From Undaria pinnatifida (taxonomy: Eukaryota; Sar; Phaeophyceae; Laminariales; Alariaceae): a stretch of DNA of 64,000 bases. Shown here piece by piece: positions 28,227 to 39,480 of the stretch. Position numbers and translations under genes: made by a program. Position 1 is the first letter of the stretch, and the number at the start of each line of letters is the position of its first letter. The stretch is taken from assembly GCA_012845835.1 (NCBI GenBank), contig JABAKD010000029.1, positions 14,064,392 through 14,128,391 of the forward strand. The letters are read 5' to 3'. The notes beneath the pieces were generated by a model that did not search any database, had not been told where the DNA came from, and was given only the letters and a program-made list of their open reading frames with translations.

Positions 28227-30838
28227 GCCGCGTAGAGATGCCGACGGTGGATGGCGCTGCCATAGCGTTTTGCGCGTCGCTCTGCAGCTTTGCGTCTCCG
28301 TTTCATGCCAATTCTGCATGAACAACTCCGCCCCCTCCTCTACTCGTCGAAACCATCTACCGCCCTTCTGAATAGCCTTTCGCCACCCTTCGAACTTCAT
28401 TCCAAAGACCGACATACCCTCCTTCAGATGAGCCATCCAGTCCATCTCTTGCCCCCCTGAGTAACCCTTACCCCCAACAAGCTCCCCAAACATCACCCTC
28501 TGTGGCAGACGCTCCTCCCCCACACGTGCTACGAATCCCGCAAACAATATCCTCCGTTTGCGCACTATCGCCTCTATGCGCTCGGAAGCTGTCTTGGCAA
28601 GCGCGTCGGCGTACGATAGGGTGTGGTCGTCGCGCTTCCGTTTTCGCCATCCGGGGTATCGGAGGAGCATAGAGTGGTGAACCCGTCGTAGCCTGTCATA
28701 GTCAGGCTTTTTCGGGCTCCACGTCATGCAACCGTGGAGTAGTGTCTCGACCACCTCAGCTTTCAGCAACCGCACCTTCAACCGTAAGCGCGCACCCGGG
28801 CGATCAAAGATTTTCATCTTGTACCACTGGAAGCACGCTCAGGCCCTCTGAAGACGCCGCGTCATTTCAATGCTAACGTCTCTGTCTGCGGTGATAGCCC
28901 CGCCGAAGAACACAAACTCGATTGTTTGTTTGTATACCTAGCCGGCTGCATTCATTGTGAACGACACCTTCCCCCCGCCTTTGGTTTCCAGGCACATTAT
29001 ATCTTTTTTCGCCTCGGAGACCGTAAGCCCGAACGATCGCAGTCACGATCACCGTCATATCCTCTCCTGCCCTCCTGATGATCGCGATACGATGCGCGCA
29101 TCGTCCGCGTACAGCATGTACCTCACAATCCCTGCATCTCCTCTCCTTCCTTCCCCCTCCGCCGGTCGACTTTGCCTGTGCGTGAAGTGCCCTTCTTCTC
29201 GCCTTTCTCCTTTCGTTGGAGCTGCACCATCTTGCCCGTGATGGCTGCAGCAGCGAGGAAGCGTTTCTCCGCCACACGCAGTACCGCCGTGAAAAACATG
29301 TTGAACAGCGCAGTGGCGCGAGCACGCGTCCTTGCCTGAGACCTTGCCCCACGTCGAACTTCTCCGAGCACTCTCCATCATCCAACCGCACGCATGCTTG
29401 CATGCCGTCGTGGAAGTGGCGGATGACGGCGAGTATTCTCGATGGCACGCCAAAACGAGGAAGGACATCCCACAGAAGTGTTCGGTCGACGGAGTCAAAT
29501 GCTTCGGTCCGGTCGATACAGCATAATAAGTACAACGGGGTGTCCTCCCGCGCCAGTTCCTGCTGTCGTCGTACTACGAACATCATGTCAACCGTCGAGC
29601 GTTGGGGTGTGAACCCACACTGTTCCTCCGGCAGAATGTCCTCGCGTTCGCAATAGTCACTCAGGCGACCCGCGATGACTTTGAGGAGTACTTTGCCGGC
29701 GTGAGCCACGAGGGAGATGCCACGATATTTGCCACACTCAGTCCGATTTTTCTTCTTTTGAAGCACCTTAATCGTTGCATCTCTCCATTGTTGTTGCGGC
29801 ACGCCACCTCCCCTCCACACAGCGACGATGATATCATGGAACTTTCCGAGAGAGCTAATTCTCCTTCGTCGGCCAAAACCTTTATGAGCTCGACCGGGAG
29901 ACCATCGGGCCCTACCGCCTTTCGGTTCGCCAACGCACGGATCGCCTCCACAACTTCGCACCTAGACGGGACATCGTCCAGTGGTCTGCGCGGGGGCCAC
30001 TGCTTAAGCTCGTCCACAATGCTCGGGTCAAGGGTCGGCGACTTGCAGTTTGTGAAACCACCTCACCCACCGCTCGCGGATGAGGGCATTATCCCGCAGC
30101 AATCGATCTTCCTCGTCCTTGATGTACTGCGAGGTAAACGTCCTCTTCCCTTCCACATCCATCCCCTTGAGGTGTTTGTAGGAGCCAAATTGATCACCTT
30201 CTCGGATACGCCCTTCGAGTTGGCTAGCAACGTATTCTTCGAAGAACCTCTGTACAGCTTCCGCCTGCGTGCGTTACATTAGGCCACCCTGAATAGTCGC
30301 AGATGCAGATCAGATCACTTGGCAATCAAAGGATGTGAACAAAACATCCAGAATTGGAAAGGGGATCGAAGATGCGGCTACTCGAAACAAACGAAAATGA
30401 GGCCATAGATTCCCCCACACCTCGAAATATAATTAGGCAAAATGCCTCATTGCAATATATACAACCCGATGACGGAGCTCACAACCGTGAGAGCTCGAGA
30501 AAGGCAGAAAGGGTACGATATGTACCTACGGTATACCAGTAGCAATCGGCCTACGAAAACACGAAACGTTCGTGCTGATTCATCGTAGAGAGATACAAAT
30601 TCTGTCGGAATTCTGTGTGTGTGTTCTTCACACCGTTCTTCTACTCGTCGACATCCAGCACACCCAGTGTCCGTACCGATTCTTCACCCTAGAAAGATCA
30701 GCTCTGTGGTCACAAGCTACTGTTATAAGGCTTAGTTTGGGTAAGCTATTGGTTAACCTGTGCAAGTGGTCAAACGGACTAATACCCTATTAATTCCTTA
30801 ACAAATGGCGTCGTCGACAGACCATGGGTTTTTGGGTC

Positions 30839-30855
30839 GTGGGTTCAATCCCCAC
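30839..30855 (+). other. tRNA T-arm-like hairpin in TRIM internal domain 1
   Basis: GTGGG-TTCAATC-CCCAC: a 5-bp stem with a 7-base loop, the shape of a tRNA T arm, followed by ATCCACCA. The counterpart at 31,127-31,143 has the loop TTCGATC. Confidence 0.6.
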
Positions 30856-31126
30856 ATCCACCATAATAAACTTTTTCAGATTTTCCCATGGCGAACTTGA
30901 AAAATACTCTTCCTGGTATCCCCAGGAAATGAAACGGCTTGGATATTGACAGAGGTCCGCCGTATATCCGGCCGACCTGCTATCCCGCCGTTTCAGGGGG
31001 GGAGAGTGTTATAAGGCTTAGTTTGGGTAAGCTATTGGTTAACCTTTTGCAAGTGGTCAACGGACTAATACCCCACTAAAATCCTTAACAAATGGCGTCG
31101 TCGACAGACCATGGGTTTTTTGGGTC

Positions 31127-31143
31127 GTGGGTTCGATCCCCAC
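31127..31143 (+). other. tRNA T-arm-like hairpin in TRIM internal domain 2
   Basis: GTGGG-TTCGATC-CCCAC, close to the pol III B-box consensus GGTTCGANNCC. No matching D arm or A box was found, so this is not a complete tRNA. Confidence 0.6.
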
Positions 31144-31381
31144 CGTCCACAACAATAAACTTTTCAGATTTTTCCCATGGCGAACTTGAAAATACTCTCC
31201 CGGGTATACCCAGGAAATGAAACGGCTTGGATATTGAGAGGTCCGCCCGTATATCCGGCCGACCTGCTATCCCGCCGTTTCAGGGGGGGAGAGTGTTATA
31301 AGGCTTAGTTTGGGTAAGCTATTGGTTAACCTTTTGCAAGTGGTCAAACGGACTAATACCCCACTAATTCCTTAACACTAC

Positions 31382-32990
31382 GACACAGAGTGGTCACAGA
31401 TTAGCAGCTGCAGAGTACTAATTATTTTTGTGCGGCAGAGTAAATCAAACAGTCGCAATTCATCAAAAGATAAAGCAAGTGAAATTATGTAGATGGTGGA
31501 AATATAAACATCACTATTATCTGAAGAACAGACAAATTGGGAATACTACAGCAGTAGATAATATCCCTGATGCGTGATTTATATTTAGGCTATATATAGC
31601 TCTAAAATATAAACACACGTCTCGTTTCATCAGCTCTGTTGCGCATCGTACAGTCTATAGTTATATAAGTGTATTTTCATAATTCAAATGTATATACATA
31701 TATATCTGGTAGTGCACGTGTACGACCTCTTGTGCTCTTGTGCTGCTGTGTTAGTGTTTTTGTTCGTTCTGCAGACATCGCATAGGTCGAGGAACGGTCC
31801 GATTGAGCGACCAAAGGCAATGTACATATGTGGACAAGGGGAGGAGACACAGAGTACTCGTTCGATGCTCGATACAGCGCTGTACTACTATGCCACTACT
31901 GATGTTTGTTGATATCGTCGTGCAGGTAGTACCACCGCTGTATTAGTACCTGGGGAGAAGCGCTCAGTTGTTGCGTAGCACGCTAACGTCCACGCCCTTT
32001 AGCTAACCTCCAACCAACCTGGTGAGTACGCGGTTTCATGCGATTGCTTCACGCTGCTGCACCTTTCGTATTCGTAAATAAATCCTTTGATATAGACTAG
32101 TCTATACGAACGACTCATTATGCACGTGGTCCGTTCGGGGGTCAGCGTTGCGCGTGGGCGGTACTATTCGTGTGTTGGCAATACCAGGTATTCACTTTGG
32201 ACAAGACGCCCACACATAGCCAACATTAACAAAGTGCAGTATACTTCATGTCTTTGCTTCATCATTTTCATTCGGAAATCTCCAAGAACAAAGCGAACAC
32301 ATTAATTAATATTCTGCATTTATTTGCCGATACTTGTACATGAAACCGCGGTCCTGTCCAACCCTTTTATATAGCTGTTGAAAACACGAGCACTTGGCGT
32401 CTTGTGTTGGTGTCCCGTCAGCGGGGCGGGGCACAAACAACTTTCCCACGCCGTCTAATTGTCCGATCCTCATTCGACACCCACCAAGCATAGGTCACAG
32501 CGACTAGAGCAGGCGGACCGATGAGACGACGTCTAATCTTCCTCGCTGTCACCATGGCGTTACCGTCTTCAATCGCCCAAGCGGGCTCCGAAGGTCCCCT
32601 GGCGGACCCGGTGTTGGTGAGGAAAGTACCGATAATTGGTATCTAATTGGGTTGGAGTTTGATGGGTATTCTGCTGTGTACGTGCTATCAAGTACAGTAG
32701 TAGGTCGCTCTCTTGACCCCGCGATAACAGTGAAACGAGTACAGCGGTGTATACACGAAATATCATACTCCGAGTATAGTCTGTAGCATACATTACAATA
32801 ATTTTTCGGTCGTGTTTTTTCTTCACGCCCTTTACTTTGTAGTGGACTGAACATGCATCCAACAAGGAGCCGCATGGTGGACGGTACACTCAACCCCTGA
32901 CAAAATGCCCCACGCACCTTGAAAGGGGTCATGGCGCTGTTTCCCCTTTGAAAACCACTACATATATTGCTCGACAAAACGAATTATTAT
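31382..32990. other. No gene recognised
   Basis: AT-rich. An acceptor-like TTCGTTCTGCAG near 31,775 and a donor-like CTGGTGAGTACG near 32,021 could mark an exon, but the frame between them has no recognisable domain. A TAGACTAGTCTA motif lies at 32,093-32,104. Confidence 0.3.
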
Positions 32991-33062
32991 GAGTGAATGA
33001 GCTCTCCACATGCCCAGTAAGTCCCAAGCGATGGGCTATTTTTACCGAAGAATGAGGACTTT

Positions 33063-33762
33063 GTATTACGGTGTTGTTGTTTGTTGTTTTCACATTAACT
33101 CGCATAATCAAGTCCGTGGTCACAGGACAAGCTCCAGTCACTCTGGAGCTGAGGAATACCCTAAAGAAAAAAACAAAACTAAAAATAGATGTGGAGATGC
33201 CGACGGTGGATGGCGCTTCCGCGGCCTTTGCATGTCGTTTTGCAGCTCTGCGTCTTTCCGCTTTATGCCATTTCCACATGAATAACTCGGCCCCCTCCTC
33301 TACACGTCGAAACCATCTGCCGGCCTTCTGAGTAGCCTTTCGCCACCCTTCGAACTTCATTCCAAAGACCGACATATCCTCCTTCAGGTGTACCAACCAG
33401 TCCTTCTCTTGCCCCCCTGAGTAACCCTTACCCCCAACAAGCTCCCCAAACATCACCCTCTGTAGCAGACGCTCCTCCCCCATACGTGCTACGAATCCCG
33501 CAAACAATATCCTACGTTATGCGCACTATCGCCTCTATGCTTTCGGAACCTGTCTTGGCAAGCGCGTTGGCGTACGATAGGGTGTGGTCGTCGCGCTTCC
33601 GTTTCCGCCATCCGGGGCATCGAGGGAGCATGGAGTGGTGAACCCGTCGTAGCCTGTCATAGTCAGGCTTGTTCGGGCTCCACGTCATGCAATCATAAAG
33701 CAGTGTCTCGATCACCTCGGCTTTCAGCAACTGCTCCTTCAACCGTAAGCGCACACCCGGTT
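33063..33762 (-). mobile_element. LINE, 5'-truncated copy 2 (3' end)
   Basis: Encodes the same C-terminal region as copy 1 (RVHHSMLPRCPGWRKRKRDD; VMFGELVGGKGYSGGQEKDW). Here the ORF end lies only about 100 bp from the 3' block GTCCGTGGTCACAGGACAAG and a short GTT-rich tail. It begins abruptly at about 33,762. Inactive. Confidence 0.85.
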
Positions 33763-33764
33763 TA

Positions 33765-36055
33765 ATTCATACGAGGTAGCCCATTTGCCAGTAGGTTCCG
33801 TGTGCCGAATTGTGCGTAACGCTGTGCGATGTACCGCTTGCCTCGTGTATATACTACCATCGTACATACAGAGTACCAGGTACTGTTTTGTGAAATAATG
33901 CATCTTGCGCAGTAGACCCCTATGCCTTGCGCTACGGGGCCCAAACTCAACTCCCCCGATAAGACCCCAGAGCACCTATTACTTTCAACCTAGCCGTAGA
34001 TCATCTGCCGATCTGCTTGCACCGTGCCGACTTTTGTGCGCTATCCCGCATGCTATTGCATCGGTGTTTGGTCCCCTTAAAACGAATGGGTCCACTTTAC
34101 GGGAGCTTTGGCAACATATTTGGGACGTCGGTAGTATTAAGGGCCCTGTCGTCCGGACGCATCTGTGGCCTACCTACGAACACGGCTGTTGTTTGCTATA
34201 TACTTTATATATCAGACACTCACCACCCGATACTGCTGAGCTACTCGTAAAACGTTCTACGCAAAATTCACGTACGAAAGCAGTGGTTGCTGTCTGTCCT
34301 GTCTGTATTGCACTTTGTTTTCATTTTTGTCGTGCTGTTGCTGGCTGTTGGCTGTTGCCTTGGTTGCTGTATACCATGGTAGCTAATATTCATTTTTGTT
34401 GCGCGGTGCTGTTCTCTCTATTTCTTTTAATATTTTTCTATTGCCTTTTTCTTCTTTTCTTTTTCACTCGCAAAGAGTATGTCGCGCTGGCTTGCATAAC
34501 TTTCCCCCTTGTGCTGATTGTTGCGGTCGCCGTTGCATCGCCAGCTTACCTTGCAAGCTTTATTTGCTATGCTTATCTCTGTCTTGTCATGTGTGACTCG
34601 TGACCTCGTCATGTCCGGCGTGTAGGAACAAAGAACACGGCACAGACGGCGCGGTTGTTCCATTATTATCAAGCGGTGCATATCATATACAATCTTCAAT
34701 GATTGATTGTCAGAAGTGGGGTGACGACGACGATGCTGCTATCGTAGAGCAAGACGAACGGACACCTCCGACAGCTGAATTCTCTTATCGCCGAGTCCCT
34801 TAGCTCTATATCTACGGCGTTCCTGGCCCAGCACATGGGCGCATCTGCTATTAATAACTGGACCCTTCCTCTTCCCGCCGTCTCTGCAGGTGGAAAATAA
34901 TCAGATCGCAGAAGATCACGTCCTGGACCCTGATGATAGTGAAATCAGACGACCGAGCGACATCCAAGAAGGTGGGCAAGAGTCTGACACACACAGCTTT
35001 TTTTGTAGAGACAACAAGCCGCCGTCGGGGAGAGAAGTTGCAGCACTCACAGAATCAGCGCAGAACACCAAAAGCGGCGAAGGCGTGCATGGTCCACAGC
35101 TGTAGTACGTGTCAATCGCCATCAGTTCGTCTCTGAGCGATTATATCCTCGATGTTGAGAATATTCGATGATACTCCTGCAGTAGGCTGCAAGGATTGGC
35201 GCTGTCAGTTTTTAAACTGACCGAGCAGACACGCTGTGTGTCGAGGATGTGAAGAATGGAAGACTCTTGAAAAGGCCGCCTGAGGGCAGCAAAGGCATAG
35301 GACGATGAACTGTGATAAGTTCAGATGCGATTCGACGAATGAACGTGGGGTGTGTGCAAACACTCCAGTTCCTCAACCCTGATGGCCTCTTACAGCAACG
35401 TCTATCGACGGCTTGTCGCTTCAACTCGTCGACTACAAGAACTACTGCTGAAAGGTCTCCTAAATAGAAAGTTGAACCGCCACTTATTACGAAGCATCTT
35501 GGCTCAATAGGCTATGTAGATACTGCCTATTTATAAACAACCGAAAGTTTTGTGGGTTTGTTTGAGATGCCCTTATCCAGTAAAACGCTAGAACCGGCGA
35601 TGTGTAGGGCCTGCAGCGACTGAGGCTGGATGCGCTACAATATATAGTGTGGAGTCTGGGACCGTTAATGTTTGTGAGGGCTTGGGGCAGACGGGTCAAC
35701 GAGGGTTTCTTTGTATTAACAGAGAGCGAAGCAGCAGTTGGGTGTTATCTCCCCACTGCTCGTAGTGCTGACTACATGTGCCAACGCCAGTCCTGACATG
35801 GACCACGCGTGGTGGATTGTTATAATTAATCGTGTTGGTATATGAAACTTAGAAAATGATTGCTCCAATTGTTGCCATTGCTTGTTTGGTGAAAGCATTT
35901 CTTAGCTAACTATCAAGCATGCCTATTTGCCTATTGACACATGCTACGGTATCATGGAGAGGTGCGCACCATTTATTTATTTGTTTTCTGGCGTACTCCT
36001 CACTTAATTGTCTCTAGTAAAAAGGGGAATATATATATATACAAATTAGTAGAGT
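33765..36055. other. No firm gene
   Basis: Includes a hydrophobic but composition-driven ORF near 34,300-34,600. An open frame at 34,889-35,106 begins after a good acceptor (CGCCGTCTCTGCAG) and encodes VENNQIAEDHVLDPDDSEIR; it could be a terminal exon but has no partner. Confidence 0.3.
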
Positions 36056-37226
36056 AGAGTGTTTGCGAAAGTACGTTTTTAGAAATTTACTTTTTCAAAA
36101 ATTGTCCCGAAGGCAATATTTGCGGTAAATTTTTGAAAAAAAGGCAAAAATGTACTTTGTCGAAGGTAGGTTTTGATCAAAAGTTACGGTAAATTTTGTC
36201 TCTCTGTTTCATTGGCCTACAATACACCGAGCATTTGTCCGAGGCAGAACGCCTCTGCAAGGAAGGGTCTATAGCGCCCCAACCACGGGACAAACAGGAC
36301 AAGCACCGCTGTTTGCACAGCAGCAGTACAAGCAACGAACGCACGGAGGATGGAGAGGGTAGTACCCTGAGCACGACGCACAGGCGTAACATCAGAGATA
36401 TGCAGCAGGCCGGTGATGAATCGTCTGTTGCTGCCCTCTGCGTCCGTGACCAAGGGTTCAGCGCTTGCTGCAAGCTGTGGTGAACTTCTCGCAGCTGGCG
36501 GAGTCGAACGCACGCACGCGGAGAGGAGCCTCAACGCAGAGAGCGACACCACGCGCCTTGATTGCGGCTATCGTGTGCCGCATCTGGCAAGATAGGACTC
36601 GTATCGGTCCATCTGTGCGACAGCAGCCACCGCGCTTCTCCAACATCACCGCGACTGAAGCGTGACATGACTTTTGGTTTAGGGCAGAGGAGCGGAAACT
36701 CCTCTGCCCTAAACCGCTGCGTGCAGATTCTTCGCAGGGTGGTGCTTCGCAATAACAGGTCCACGTTCCATGGGGAAACTGCGCTTCGCCTTCCCTTCCG
36801 TCGCATGAGGAAGGCGTTGCTCTGCTTGTAGCACGTGTAATGAGGTAGTCCCTGCTCACAAGGTGTTTTTACGCGCGAGACAGACCGCCATACCTCTAAT
36901 TTGTAGTCTGTTGGGTGCTTGCATGTACCGTGTTCCAGGTACTGCTTGCTGCTCCTGAAACGAGAGGCTCGAGACTGGAGTACGTACAACGAGTACTCGT
37001 ATCGTATAGTACTATATATAGAGCAGTAACTCGCACTGCTGCTGCTGTACTCGTACGTATATTACAATCGCGCACATCCCCGTTTCCCTTCTAAATTTCG
37101 GAGGCGTCGCCTGCAGGATTTTGTTTACCGCTAGCGCAAACACACCAAAAACTCGGTGGGAAGGCAATTTACTTTTTTTAGCGGAAGGCAAGTAAATTTT
37201 TAGAAACGTATTTTCGCAAACACTCT
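36056..37226. mobile_element. TIR DNA element, 1,171 bp, candidate TSD AGT
   Basis: The ends are inverted: the left end begins AGAGTGTTTGCGAAAGTACG, and the reverse of the right end begins AGAGTGTTTGCGAAAATACG. They match at 34 of 37 bases. AGT flanks both sides. No transposase recognised; minus-strand coding-like pieces (for example LVTDAEGSNRRFITGLLHIS) could be captured sequence. The same terminus occurs at 55,449 and 55,842. A 3-bp duplication would fit PIF/Harbinger, but family assignment is open. Confidence 0.65.
36676..36715. repeat. Perfect 17-bp stem hairpin inside the TIR element
   Basis: GGTTTAGGGCAGAGGAG, loop CGGAAA, then the exact complement. Transcribed on either strand it would fold tightly. 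Confidence 0.95.
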
Positions 37227-37305
37227 AGTATCTCGCCCAACACTTTTAAATAGGTCACGCAAGAACAAGTTGCGGAACCCGTAAATTAGGGCCGCCTCTA
37301 CGAGG

Positions 37306-37695
37306 CATGTGTTTCGAGGGCCAACGCCCGAGTGGGTAGGGAGGACCGTAGCTGGACCAAGTCCGGCGGGAGTCTGTTTTCTCATGGCCAGGTGCGTTGT
37401 GGTGGGTGAGCTAGCGCAAGTACAATATTATCCGGAATTATGACGTTCCAGGTGGCTATCTCCACCCCACCTGCTCCCCAGGGGTTAGGTCGGGTCGACA
37501 TACTCGCACATCCGTATACGACTATTTTATCTTGCGCTGCTGCTGGAGTAGTAACGGTGACCGCCGGTAGGGACAGCTCGCGCTGTCGCCACCACGGAAA
37601 GTGAATGCTGCGAAAGCAACTGAGTTAAATCGACACACGACGCGTATGAAAATACGTGGAAGTGTGGTGAGCTTAAGCAATCGCCAGAGGATAAG
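37306..37695 (+). mobile_element. SINE-like retroposon, copy lacking the A-tail
   Basis: Aligns over most of its length with 22,965-23,400 (ACGCCCGAGTGGGTAGG, GGTGGCTATCTCCACC, ATCGACACACGACG, GAAAATACGTGGAAGTGTGG). It ends in a degraded CGCCAGAGGATAAG. Confidence 0.75.
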
Positions 37696-37699
37696 TAAT

Positions 37700-38765
37700 A
37701 CGCACCTCGGATAACGTAAAAATTGGCGTTTGGCGTAAATGTTACGGATCAGCGGGAAAAATGGTAACATTACGTTACTACGTCAACTACCTTCTGGGCT
37801 TTGTGATAACGCGTAGTGTTAGTGTGTTATGCTATTGACGGGCGATCGCGTAACATAATGTTAAGAGTGTTACCTTGATCCCGTATTAACCGTTGTATAT
37901 GTGTTACGGTGTGAGGGTAGGCAGCCCATAGGTATTAACATCATGTTAGTGTGTTAGCGGAATTCCTAGTGGCTATCTTGACACTCGTTGAAGGGATAAC
38001 GTACATGGTCAATTTAACGTTAACACTATGTTACCGTGTTAGCAACAGCAGTCAATTAAACATTAACATTATTTTGCCGTGTTAGCGACAGCAGTTTGTA
38101 GCGAGTAACACGTCAGGGTGTTGACGGAATTCTTACTTGCCATCGTAACACGCTGCAGACGGATAATGTACGTGCCCAATTAAACGCTCACATAACACGA
38201 TGTTAATGTGTTATTACGGGGGACCATAGTAAATAGGACCAAATGTTGTTAGTCAAAATAGGGAAATATATTGTTTTTTGTGTGTACCGTAGGTCCTATT
38301 TACTATGGTCCCCCGTAATAGCGGAAGTCATAGAGCGTTCCGTAAGACGCGTTGGAGTGATAACATACATGGCCAATTAAGCGTTAGCATTATGTTACCA
38401 TGTTAGCGACAGCAGTCTATTAAACGTTGGCATTATGTTACCGTGTTAGCGACAGCAGTCCATAGCGAGTAACATTGTGTTACGGCGCCAGAATAATTCT
38501 TGTCTGCTACCATAACACGCTTCAGACGGATAACGTCCATGCCTTACCAAACGCTTGCATACCACTGTGTGGGTAATTCCTTTTAGTAGTGGTTATCACA
38601 ACACGCGTTAGAGTCATAACGTACATGATGGGCAAGATCACGTTACCATTATATTACTGTATCAGCAGCAACAGAGTTCTTATCGAGTGACGTTATGTTA
38701 GGGTGGTAGCGTAAGCGTTGGTACCATAACACACGCTAAACGGATAACGTACATAGGGGTCGTTC
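37700..38765 (+). repeat. Degenerate minisatellite rich in GTTA/TAAC motifs
   Basis: Recurring blocks: TTATGTTACCGTGTTAGCGA, CAGCAGTC, GCGAGTAAC, CATAACACGC, CAGACGGATAA. Units are scrambled and diverged. Flanked by SINE-like copies in inverted orientation and interrupted by a MITE at 38,212. Confidence 0.7.
38212..38320. mobile_element. MITE, 109 bp, TA-flanked, perfect TIRs
   Basis: Perfect 29-bp inverted ends including the flanking TA (arms 38,212-38,240 and 38,292-38,320, starting TATTACGGGGGACC) around 51 bp. A TA target site fits Tc1/mariner-type MITEs. Removing the insert restores ATGTTAATGTGTTAGCGGAA, matching another minisatellite unit at about 37,945. Confidence 0.9.
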
Positions 38766-38844
38766 CTTAAAAGCTTTAATTTGGTTTTTTACCGAATACT
38801 TCGATTTTTCCCGAAAACATTTTATGGAAAGGGGCAAAATAAAG

Positions 38845-38968
38845 CTTGAGCTCACCACACTTCCACGTATTTTCATACCCGTCGTGTGTCGATCTAACTC
38901 AATTTGCTTCGCAATCCAGCGCTAGCTAGCGTGTCCTTCGTTTCCCACTATAGCGATAGCGCGAGCTG
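38845..38968 (-). mobile_element. SINE-like retroposon, partial inverted copy
   Basis: Reverse copy of the family 3' half (CTCACCACACTTCCACGTAT, CGTCGTGTGTCGAT), facing the copy at 37.3 kb. Confidence 0.75.
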
Positions 38969-38969
38969 A

Positions 38970-39480
38970 CCTAAAACTTTCATCCCCGGAAAAACTGGCC
39001 TTTCAAGTTTTTCAGAACAAAAAAAAAAGCACGAGGCTGTAGAGGATCGGGCAGCCGCACCGCTCGAGCCGTGCCACCGCTCGCGAGCCCACGAGACTGA
39101 GCAGGGTCGTTCCCAAGGTCAGCCCTGAACCCCATTGCGGAAAAGCCCCGTCCAAGCCCAGGAGGGAGTGCGCTCCCGCCCCTGGCAGGTTGAGCTCTTC
39201 CTCTGCGAAATATAGCGCCCGCGGCCAAGAACCGAAGACTCCACGACAACGTGGCCAACGGCGGCTGGTAGAGGATCCCCAGGACGTGGACGGGGGAAGC
39301 CCTCCGGGGGGAAAAACGGCGTCGACGGGGTCCCAACTCGTGCAGGGCCTGGCAGTTCAGGTGCAGCGCACCATGGAATGACACGAGCAAGTCCTCCGCA
39401 GAAAGCACCTCGAAAATGCGGCGCAAAAATCGGAACATCTTGCGTCTCAACAACTACTGTGTGACGGAGTCCTAAGCTTA
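38970..39480. other. No feature recognised
   Basis: GC-rich sequence with a 157-codon minus ORF (38,980-39,453) rich in Arg and Gly and without domain signals; treated as chance. Confidence 0.3.

Larger units (their letters stand above)
27418..30290 (-). mobile_element. LINE (non-LTR retrotransposon), 5'-truncated copy 1
   Basis: On the minus strand: QAEAVQRFFEEYVASQLEGR and IREGDQFGSYKHLKG just before the [19 protein letters not shown] (RT0), [42 protein letters not shown] (catalytic motif) and a C-terminal segment (RVHHSMLLRYPGWRKRKRDD). There is no endonuclease domain, so the copy is 5' truncated near 30.29 kb. Several frame changes mean it is inactive. The 3' block GTCCGTGGTCACAGGACAGG and a (GTT)n run at 27,418-27,487 are the 3' UTR and (AAC)n tail. 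About 0.6 kb of unrelated sequence separates this tail from the ORF, unlike copy 2, so something inserted there. Confidence 0.85.
30721..31377 (+). mobile_element. TRIM-type LTR element as a tandem array (3 LTRs, 2 internal domains)
   Basis: Three 83-84-bp direct repeats at 30,721-30,803, 31,007-31,090 and 31,294-31,377 start TGTTATAAGG and end TTAACA, separated by two 203-bp internal domains. After each internal-side LTR comes ATGGCGTCGTCGACAG (primer-binding-like), and before each following LTR a polypurine run (AGGGGGGGAGAG). CTAC flanks the whole array at 30,717-30,720 and 31,378-31,381. No coding capacity. LTR-internal-LTR-internal-LTR arrays are known for TRIMs and arise by unequal recombination. 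The copies are close to identical, so the array is fairly young. Confidence 0.85.
30608..31400 (+). repeat. Dispersed repeat interrupted by a TRIM array
   Basis: Matches 25,486-25,602 up to CACAAGCTA(C), is interrupted by the LTR array at 30,721-31,377, and resumes with CTACGACACAGAG. The match across the insertion defines the pre-insertion site. Confidence 0.8.

Noticed and set aside
28957-30282. Plus-strand ORFs over the LINE
   Set aside because: Antisense shadows of the reverse-transcriptase frame.
33905-34603. 232-codon plus ORF with hydrophobic C terminus
   Set aside because: Hydrophobicity follows from T-rich DNA; no start context, splice sites or family signal.
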